Shown piece after piece: positions 56,201-64,000 of a stretch of 64,000 nucleotides of DNA. The position numbers were made by a program, and so were the translations under genes. The stretch spans positions 47,276,260-47,340,259 of the forward strand of contig CM067360.1 in the NCBI GenBank assembly GCA_034401795.1. The letters run 5' to 3'. The DNA comes from Chaetoderma sp. LZ-2023a (taxonomy: Eukaryota; Mollusca; Caudofoveata; Chaetodermatida; Chaetodermatidae). How positions within the stretch are numbered: position 1 is the stretch's first letter; each line of letters starts with the position of its first letter. The notes beneath the pieces are model-generated. The model had not been told where the DNA came from. It worked only from the letters and a program-made list of their open reading frames with translations, and did no database searches.

Positions 56201-57400
56201 CCTGGCCTTCCACATGCAAGAGTGGGAGCGGATTACTCAGGACCGCTCAGTCTTACGATGGTTTTCAGTCGGTTACCATCCAAAATGGAAACTGTAAGAA
56301 TGGTGTTAGCAGGATTGAGGAAAGGAATGTGAACAGCATCAATGGATCTAAAAGATGCTTATTTTCACATTCCCATTGCGATGAGCTTTTGTCGGTTCCT
56401 GAGATTTGCATTTCAGAGCCGCTAATGGGAATTCAAGGTTCTCCCATTTGGTATACCAACAGCTCCTCGGGTCTTCACTCGAGTGGTCCAAGATATGACG
56501 GCATACCGCCGCAGGAGACACATGGCAGTCCACACTTACATAGACGACTGGCTGTTGAAAGCACACAATCAAGAAAGTCTATCAGCAAATCTGGAGATAG
56601 TTTTGAAAACTCTTACAGATCTAGGCTGGATAATCAACCTTAAAAAATCAGAGCTGACACCATCCCAGAAATTTGTTTACCTGGGCGTGTTCTTCGATAT
56701 AGAGACAGGGTATGTTTACCCTTCTCAGGAGAGAGTAGAAGTACTCATCTCAGTCATACAGTCAGTGTACAACAGTCGTCATGTCCTGGCACGGGTCTAC
56801 TTGAGAATGCTGGGGTTGATGGTTTCTTTTTACCGATCATTCCACACGCGGCCTTATGCCGGCGGCCTATCCAGTTATTTCTCATGACACAGTGGACTGA
56901 GATTACGGGATTCCTGGACTCAAAGCTGTCAGTGTTGGAACCTCTACCACCTTCAATGGTGGATGAAAAGAGAGAATCTGCTGGCAGGGGGGGGGGGGGG
57001 GTGACATTGTCACCTCCCCACCCTCAGTTAACGATGTACACAGATGCATCAATGGAGGGATGGGGAGCTTGCCTGGAAGAAGACAAAGTATCAGGGCTTT
57101 GGAATCTGGATCAGTCAAGAGAACATATCAATCTGCTAGAAATGTGAGCAGTAGTCTTAGCCATGGAACACTTCCTAGAGAAGGTCAAGGGCAAGATTGT
57201 TCTGGTTCGATCGGACAATACAACAGTAGTGACTTACATAAACCGCCAGGGCGGAATGAAGTCGCCCAGTCTCTGTATGATGACATGAAAACTGCTTTGC
57301 TGATGCCTAGATCATAGGATTTCCCTGAAAACAGTTCATATTCCGGGAAGGTTAAATCTATTAGCAGACTCATTGAGCCGAAGAATGAGCATTCTTCCCA
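56200..57400 (+). other. reverse transcriptase and RNase H region of DIRS copy B
   Basis: YIDDWLLKA near 56540 and YTDASMEGWGACL near 57035 are recognisable. Fossil remnant. Confidence 0.7.
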
Positions 57401-57789
57401 CAGAATGGCAACTAAATCAATGTGTGGCGGACTGTCTGTTCAACGACTGGGCCAAGCCCAACATAGATTTATTCGCAACGAACAAGAATGCGAAGATGAC
57501 GACGTACATCTCCGATTCCAGATCCGAGTGCTATCGCAATAGATGCGCTAGCTATCAGCTGGGAGAGAATGTATGCATACGCATTCCCGCCAGCAATCCC
57601 AATTCCAAAAGTTCTCCAGAAAATCAGGCAGCAGAAATGCCAAGTGCTTCTGATCGCCCCAAATTGGCCCAGCCGATCATGGTATACGGATCTGCTGGAC
57701 CTTCTGGTCTGCAGTCCTGTTCCTCTGCTTCTGATGGATAACATAATCTTCCAAGGCAAGGCCTTGCACAACAACACATCAATGTTCCA

Positions 57790-58770
57790 ATTGACTGTGT
57801 GGATGTTGTCAATGAATCAGCAGTTAAGGAGTGCTCTTCTCAGCAAGCAGCCATGTTTATGGCAAAAGCCAGAAGGGGGGGGGGGGGGGGTCAACCTCCA
57901 GAGCATATAATTATAAAATCAACAGATTTACTGAATGGTGCTCAAAAAGATGTATTAATCCAATGGATGCATCTGGTCAGGTAGTAGCCGATTTCCTCTG
58001 TCACCTTTTTGATGCCTATAGCCTCAAGCCTAACTATTGCTGGCTACAAGTCAGCTTTAATCTCAGTTATACCTTGCTTGGCTAATAGGGGAAGTGATGA
58101 AGTATTTAATCTAAATACTTTAATCAAAGGCATGAGTAATCTAAGATCAAGGAATCCTCCAGTGACTCCATCTTGGAGTTTATCGTTAGTACTTCAAGTA
58201 TTAATGGATAAACCCTTTGAACCACTAAGCTCCATTTCCATGAAAATGTTGACGCTTAAAACAGTTTTTCTGATTGCTGCAGCTTTAGCCAGACGAAGAA
58301 GTGAAATACATGCTTTGTCAGCAGAGCCAGACCATTTTGTGGTTACAGGGGAAGTCCTCGGGCTTCTACCTAGAGTTAACTTTATGGCGAAAAACCAGTC
58401 TTTGACTAGGTTTGATCCGAATTCAAAGGCTTGGTGTCCTCTCTGTGCATTAACGCGTTCTAAACAACATACACAGGATGGACCCTAGGGCTTTATGGCC
58501 TTCTTACAGTGAACCCCATGGGAGAGCGAAAGATAGCAATTCTAGGTGGATTGTGGAATGCATCCAGCATTGCCACAAAGCCGCTACAGGAAAACAAGTT
58601 GACATGGCCAAGGCTCACAGTGGCCGTGGCATAGTGACATCCACGGCTCTGTTTAACGGAGTGCCGGTGGATGACATTATGTCAGTAGCACAATGACACT
58701 GTGAGTCTAGTTTTACAGATCATTACCTCTGTGACACGTCAAATCCGCTTGCCTTATCGATTTTAGATAA
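57790..58770 (+). other. tyrosine recombinase region of DIRS copy B
   Basis: SALISVIPCLANRG, ARRRSEIHALSAEP and STALFNGVPVDDIMSVAQ correspond to the recombinase of copy A. Fossil remnant. Confidence 0.7.
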
Positions 58771-59048
58771 ACGTTAAGCTGTAAATATTGTTCATAAGGC
58801 CTTTGACTCACACACAGTGCAATTTAGTGGGGGAATCCCCGCTTTTCCGTACTGTACCTATCATCACCAGCGGTGATTAAAGGGAATCTCATCAAATTAG
58901 GTTAGTCCTATATTTGGTGATGGTTATTTTTTGTCACGTATTTTATTACTTAATAAAATGGTGATGGTTTGTGTTTTTTATGGTACCATCTGAGAGTATA
59001 CGAAATGAAGCTTTCGTTCGATGTCTTATAGTACTTTAGCACGAGTAC

Positions 59049-59165
59049 ATAGAGAGCATATAGGACATTGAGGTCATCGCTCCCTCTCTTTACAAAAGAG
59101 GGGGGAGAGCGCATGTTAAACGGTCATTACTCTCAGCATCGGTCGTGTTAGCCGATGTCCAAGTC
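59049..59165 (+). repeat. 117-bp perfect direct repeat, first copy
   Basis: From ATAGAGAGCATATAGGACAT to GCCGATGTCCAAGTC. It contains the palindromic CTCCCTCTCTTTACAAAAGAG GGGGGAG segment that also occurs in the 3' part of copy A. Confidence 0.9.
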
Positions 59166-59292
59166 ATTTCCTGATTGTGTTTCCATACGCAATTTCAGAT
59201 GTTTTTTGTGCTCCTAAAGCAAAAGAGTTTGCTCTTCCAGGGATGAGCCGGTCTTCTGACCTTCGCCTCCCTCCCGCCGAATTCACTTAGGA

Positions 59293-59409
59293 ATAGAGAG
59301 CATATAGGACATTGAGGTCATCGCTCCCTCTCTTTACAAAAGAGGGGGGAGAGCGCATGTTAAACGGTCATTACTCTCAGCATCGGTCGTGTTAGCCGAT
59401 GTCCAAGTC
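59293..59409 (+). repeat. 117-bp perfect direct repeat, second copy
   Basis: Identical to 59049-59165, 244 bp downstream, and followed at once by the start of copy C. Confidence 0.9.
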
Positions 59410-60442
59410 TTTCACTTCAAGAGTATACTTACCTCCCTAATACTTTTGATATTGCTAAATATTGGCTTTCACTCAATAAACACTCAGATTTAAAACAGTT
59501 AGGTGCCCCTACTGGGCAGGGAGTCAGAGCGTAGTCTGGCGGATGCCAGCCCCACCACCGCGCATGCGCAGACTAGCACTTCCTCTTTGCTAGATTATTG
59601 GCAAAGAGATCACACATGTTTTTTTGTTCAATAGCTTTTTCGCTCTCTTAAACTGTTTAAGTGGTGTTTGTTTGGAGTGTTAGTCACTTTTTTGGATGGC
59701 GGATAGGAATACGTCGCCACAGGAGGACGGAGGACCTTTAAATCAGGTGACTTCTAGTAAAATTAGCGAGTTTTCTTCCCGGTGTATTGTGTTTCCGGGA
59801 CTCGCGTTTACCGTGATAAGCGCCTTAGTTAGTTGGTTTAGGTCAACTCGGTGCTACCTAGGACTAATTTCTCTTTCTGTTTCTGTCCACAGGTCTGTAT
59901 GACGCTAGGTTGTGACGTCACAGTACCAGAGTATTAGTATTCTCTCCACCATGGTTCCATTTCCTACTAACACTGTTAGGTTATCTAACCAAATGAAAAA
60001 TTATGCCCAGTGAGTTGGAGGCCTGGTATAAAGGTCTTCTCACTTTGCCCTCTTGTTCCAATTCCTTCCCCATGAGGTGGAGAGAGTTAAGAGGCGTGCA
60101 GATGGTGGAGTTTCCGGTTCGTCACGTTGGATGGTTTGTCTATACAAAGTGTCAGGTATCTAGTTATTGATAATGTGGTGATGTTAATTATTGTAAACAA
60201 TCAAAGGGAGATAATTAACATTTTTGCCAGTAAAGAGTTATCTATATGTATCTGATGGTTGTGTAGTCAACTTATCCATTCAGCATACAATTCGTCTTTG
60301 CACTTGGATGTTTTGTTGGGATCGAATTTTTCCTGTCACGGGATTAATGACGTCATAATCAGCTGGCTATGTATTTATTAGCAATTCAAGCGCTAGGCTG
60401 GTTTTTGATGTATATTGATCTTTATGATCGTTTTCCTTCTCC

Positions 60443-62568
60443 TTGAGTTGGATTGAGTTTCTAAGCTTAACTAGTTGCTCATACTCCTTGTCCTTTGCCC
60501 TGTTTCAGGGACCGGGTTGCGCGTCCTGTGGACGTTTTATGCATGTGAAGTTCTGGCCGCATCTGTGTTATCGATGTAGCCCTTGTGGTCCATTGATTAA
60601 TTGTGACATATGTAAGCACTGGGGGGGCGAGTTAATGTCCGAATTCTTGTGCTGCTTACAGGCGACGGACAAGGTGGTAGTGGAGGAGAAGAAGAAGAAG
60701 CGGAAACGAGAGGTTGTAAGTGAGAAGGGTAAGGGGAAGGTCTCGTCCGCGGTGGATATGGAGACCTTCCGGACCGAGATGTTGGGAGAGATGAGGAGGA
60801 CAATAAAAGATTTGGTTCCAGGGTTGCTTCGTGGCATGCTTCCTGGACCAGATCCTTTATTGTCCTCATCATCGGCTTCGGAGCAGGTAATCCCCGCCTC
60901 TGGATCGATTTTCCTTAGTCCGCTTCCGTTGTCCGACGATTCAGAGGTGGCCCCATTAGAGGGGGCGTTCCACGGCCCTGGCAGCAGGCTTATTGCCGCG
61001 CCGATAGGGGACCGTGGACGGTTGTCGCTGGAACCCGCTGGCTGCTTATCAGTCCAGGGGTATCCGCACGCCGCGGTGGCCAGTACCTCCTATGGCACCG
61101 TTCCTGGTCAGCCCGGGTTAGCTCTCTTTGCTGACCCGGGGTCTAATCTTTCTGACCAGGGTGATGAGGATTACCTGCTAGGGTCGCCGTCTGACGACGC
61201 GGACATGGATGAAGACGTTTGTGCACCCCTCGCGGGGAATACAGGCGCTTTTTTCCACGGTATTACTCACCCTGGAGTAAGGTCCGCGGTTCAGGTGGTG
61301 GCCCAGGGCGCTGCTGATGGCCAGCGGTACCGCATACCTCGGCTTGCCGAGAGTGTAGCTGGTGCTGGCCGGGCCCGTGGTAGGGCTATATATACCCCGC
61401 GCTCTACCGCGGTGCCTGCTCCTGGTCAAACCAGTGATATTCTCATGCCGGTGCTGTCAGGCCCGCATGTTTTCCCTGGCTTGCCAGGTGTATCAGCGTA
61501 CCCGCGTCAAGTACTGCTTGCGCTCAGGAGGAAGACGAAGGACCCCGTCTTGTAGAGCGCTCGCAGTTAGCCACGGAGGAGGATTGGTATGACGCTTGCC
61601 AGTGGTTGGTGAGCGTTAGGCCTGATCTGCCCGTGGAGCAGTCGGCTAGCCGCCGTGTTCACACGCCGTGGTTAGCTGGGAAACCAACTGCTAACGCTAT
61701 GCCTTCTCTGCCGCTGGCGGAGCATGTCGTTGACATGTTCAAGGCGGCGGAGGCGTCCATTAACACGAGTGGACGTCTCGCGAAGGCCCCTCGCGAGGTG
61801 GCCAGGCGTTGTCGCATCGTGCCCCTGGACTACCAGCGGTACGGTGTGGTACCCAAGCCCAGCGTGGATGACCGCGCGGCTTTGGGTGAGGATACGCGGC
61901 CAGGATCCCGTTCTGACGCGGGGGTCTTGTGCGCGAACGCGTTGCGTTCGGCGAATACCGCGTTGCGTGATGCGGAGGAGAGTGGGAGGGCTTCGATTGC
62001 CGCTCTGTCCCACGTCTCCCAGCTGTTACAGGGGGTAGTAACGGCATCCGCATCGCGCCAGCCAGGCCCGCTCGCGGTCCAGCGAACCATCCAGGATGGT
62101 ATTAACCTGGCGCTGGACTGTATGACGCGGGCGGTGACCAGGAGTGTCAGGGCAAGACGCACATTTGCCCTGGACAATCTGTGCCCGTCTCAGGACCTGT
62201 ATAATAGGCTACTCCGTACGCCTATGACGGGTCCTGGTCTTTTTGGAGGTGAGGGATGTCGCCACCTCCAGGAGACGGTCACCCTGGTGAATAACCAGAG
62301 GGCGCTGCGCGAACAGTTTGAGGTACTGCGTCGTGCTAACGTTCGCGCCGCGGCCCCTGCGTATCGTCCCCTGCAGGCTCGAGGTGGTGCTGGCCAAGTC
62401 AGAGGCCAGCCGCCGTCGCAGCGCCGGCCTCGGCCGCGTGCGATTCGGCCAGCAGTGAGGGGGGCGCAGGCTCCTCAGCCGCCGTCAGCCAGGCAGCCGC
62501 CCGTGCACCGAGGTGCGCGCGGGGCGGGGCGGGTCGCGCGAGGATCTGGGCGTGGTTATCGTTCCTGA
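60443..62568 (+). other. Gag-like region of DIRS copy C
   Basis: An N-terminal Cys/His cluster (C-A-S-C, H-L-C-Y-R-C-S-P-C, C-D-I-C-K-H-W) is followed by a basic KKKKRKRE segment, an acidic/proline-rich middle, and a second open frame with a basic Arg/Pro-rich end. The layout matches copies A and B. Confidence 0.65.
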
Positions 62569-62679
62569 CAGGGCGCTTACCGCGGTAAGGACCACGCCGG
62601 TGTGTATGGCGACGGAGACAGTGCCGCTCTTGCATGCCTTGTGTCCACCGCGGTCCCTAGGTGGACCGGTGGGAGGCCG

Positions 62680-64000
62680 GCTAGCCGACCACATGCAAGA
62701 GTGGGAACGGTTAACTCAGGACCGTTTAGTCTTGCGATGGCTTTCCGTGGGGTATCATCCAGAGTGGATGACAGGCCCGCCGTCGCGACTGTCTCTGGTG
62801 CCAGTCTGGACTCCCATTCCGAGAGATCCAGATCAAAGGTTGTGTATCGAGGAGGAGATAAATTCCCTCGTACAAAAAGGAGCTATTCAGCCGGCACAAA
62901 GGTGTCCGGGCTTCTATTCAACCCTGTTCTTGGTAACAAAACGCACCGGTGGGTGGAGACCGATTCTCAACCTCAAGCCATTGAACAAGTTCATCGAGAC
63001 GCCCAGTTTCAAGATGGAAACGGTGCGCTCGGTGTTGGCGGGGTTGGAGAGGGGGATGTGGACGGCGTCGATAGATTTGAAGGACGCTTATTTCCACATC
63101 CCCATCCACAGGAGTTTCTGTCGCTTCCTGAGATTTGCATTCCAGGGCAGACAGTGGGAATTCAGGGTGTTGCCCTTCGGAATTTCCACGGCTCCTCGGG
63201 TTTTCACCCGTGTGGTTCTTGCGATCACAGCATACCTCCGCAGGAGAAGCATAGCTGTCCACACGTACATAGACGACTGGCTGTTGAAAGCGCACACCCG
63301 GGAAAGTTTGTCCGCCAATCTGGAGATTGTTTTGAAAATTCTCACAGACTTGGGCTGGATGATCAATTTCCCAAAATCAGAGCTGACTCCATCCCAGAAG
63401 TTTGTTTACCTGGGGATGTTCTTCGATCTGGAGACAGGATATGTTTATCCTACTCAGGAGAGAGTTCAAATACTCATCTCATTGATTCAGTCAGTGTGCG
63501 ACAGTCGTCATGTCCTGGCACGGGTTTACTTGAGAATGCTGGGGTTGATGGTTTCGTTGGAACCAGTCATTCCTCAGGCCGCCTTACGCAGGCGGCCGAT
63601 CCAGTTGTTTCTCATGACACAATGGACCCAGAGTACAGGTTCGCTGGACTCGAATGTGTCGGTGTTGGCGCCTCTGATTCACCACCTGCAATGGTGGTTG
63701 AATACAGAGAATCTCTTACCGGGGGTTTTGCTAACCCCTCCCCACCCTCAGGTGACTGTGTATACAGATGCATCGATGGAGGGCTGGGGAGCTTGCCTGA
63801 AAGAATCCACGATATCAGGGCTTTGGAATCTGGAACAGTCACAGGAACATATAAATCTACTAGAGCTAAGAGCAGTAGTCCTGGGCCTGGAACATTTCTT
63901 ACAGAAAGTTCAGGGCAAGATTGTTCTTATTCGTTCAGACAACTCAACAGTTGTGACTTACATAAACCGCCAGGGCGGAACGAAGTCGCCCAGTCTCTGT
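62680..64000 (+). other. reverse transcriptase and start of RNase H, DIRS copy C
   Basis: GGWRPILNLKPLN, SIDLKDAYFHIP and YIDDWLLKA, then YTDASMEGWGACL near 63760 and IRSDNSTVVTYINRQGG at the very end of the window. Confidence 0.85.

Larger units (their letters stand above)
53214..59292 (+). mobile_element. DIRS-type element, copy B, broken
   Basis: Fossil. The left boundary is set by homology with copy C, which begins at the same phrase TTTCAC..CAAGAGTATACTT. Parts in order: a short leader open frame, a Cys-rich Gag-like region (from about 54340), Gag-like sequence, reverse transcriptase (to about 57000), RNase H (about 57030-57400) and tyrosine recombinase (about 57800-58770). It is broken, with on the order of ten breaks. 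It is older than copies A and C. The right boundary is uncertain (59165 to 59292) because of the 117-bp direct repeat. Confidence 0.82.
59410..64000 (+). mobile_element. DIRS-type element, copy C, better preserved, cut by window end
   Basis: Fossil. It begins TTTCACTTCAAGAGTATACT. Parts: a short leader open frame near 59696, a Cys-rich Gag-like region (60500-60650), two long Gag-like open frames (60443-61555 and 61606-62568), reverse transcriptase (62680-63700; YIDDWLLKA near 63265) and the start of RNase H (after 63750). The recombinase lies beyond the window. As far as seen it looks close to whole, with perhaps two or three breaks. GC-rich and relatively young. Confidence 0.85.

Overview
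This is AT-rich, intron-bearing animal DNA, very dense in transposons. A mollusc or other lophotrochozoan is my best guess. The guess rests on a repeat that begins like TTAGCTCACCTGG and carries 'CCATCTTGGAT' units, on several DIRS-type retrotransposons, and on invertebrate-type hAT and MULE transposase genes. No rRNA, tRNA or CRISPR was seen. The species cannot be fixed from the sequence alone.

Left part (about 2.6-17.8 kb): a minus-strand, multi-exon MULE-like transposase gene runs from 17799 down to 2610. Its last exon was split by a hAT-like transposon (2812-13747), which is flanked by a 6-bp target repeat TAGTTA. That transposon was in turn hit by a DIRS retrotransposon (4254-11039), by a Tc1/mariner element with an intact 341-residue transposase (11794-13450), and by a small hairpin element. 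The result is a stack of five elements.

Middle part (about 18-31 kb): no recognisable host gene. It holds two adjoining unrecognised minus-strand open frames (19.0-19.9 kb), tandem arrays near 20.6-21.0, 23.4-24.1 and 27.4-28.9 kb, a SINE-like segment, and a 361-bp hAT-like miniature element flanked by TTAACT.

Right-middle part (31.1-52.5 kb): the 5' end of a plus-strand gene orthologous to KNTC1 (Rod, of the Rod-Zw10-Zwilch kinetochore complex). Six exons have compatible splice phases and a seventh is tentative. Together they encode about the first 236 residues of the beta-propeller. The introns are filled with miniature inverted-repeat elements of at least three families, a LINE fragment, two tandem-repeat families (about 168 bp, and 161/322 bp), and a complete-looking but internally decayed DIRS element (35374-42303) inserted into one tandem-repeat unit.

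Right end (53.2-64.0 kb): two more DIRS-type copies lie head to tail. The first (53214 to about 59292) is broken. The second (from about 59410) is better preserved and runs off the window. A perfect 117-bp direct repeat marks their junction. The rest of KNTC1 would lie beyond the window.

The most unusual pattern is that small elements with different terminal repeats share a similar central palindrome (TTGAATATTTTGAAA...AATTTGACTGG and its complement). All DIRS copies are treated here as fossils and described only by extent, parts and rough state.
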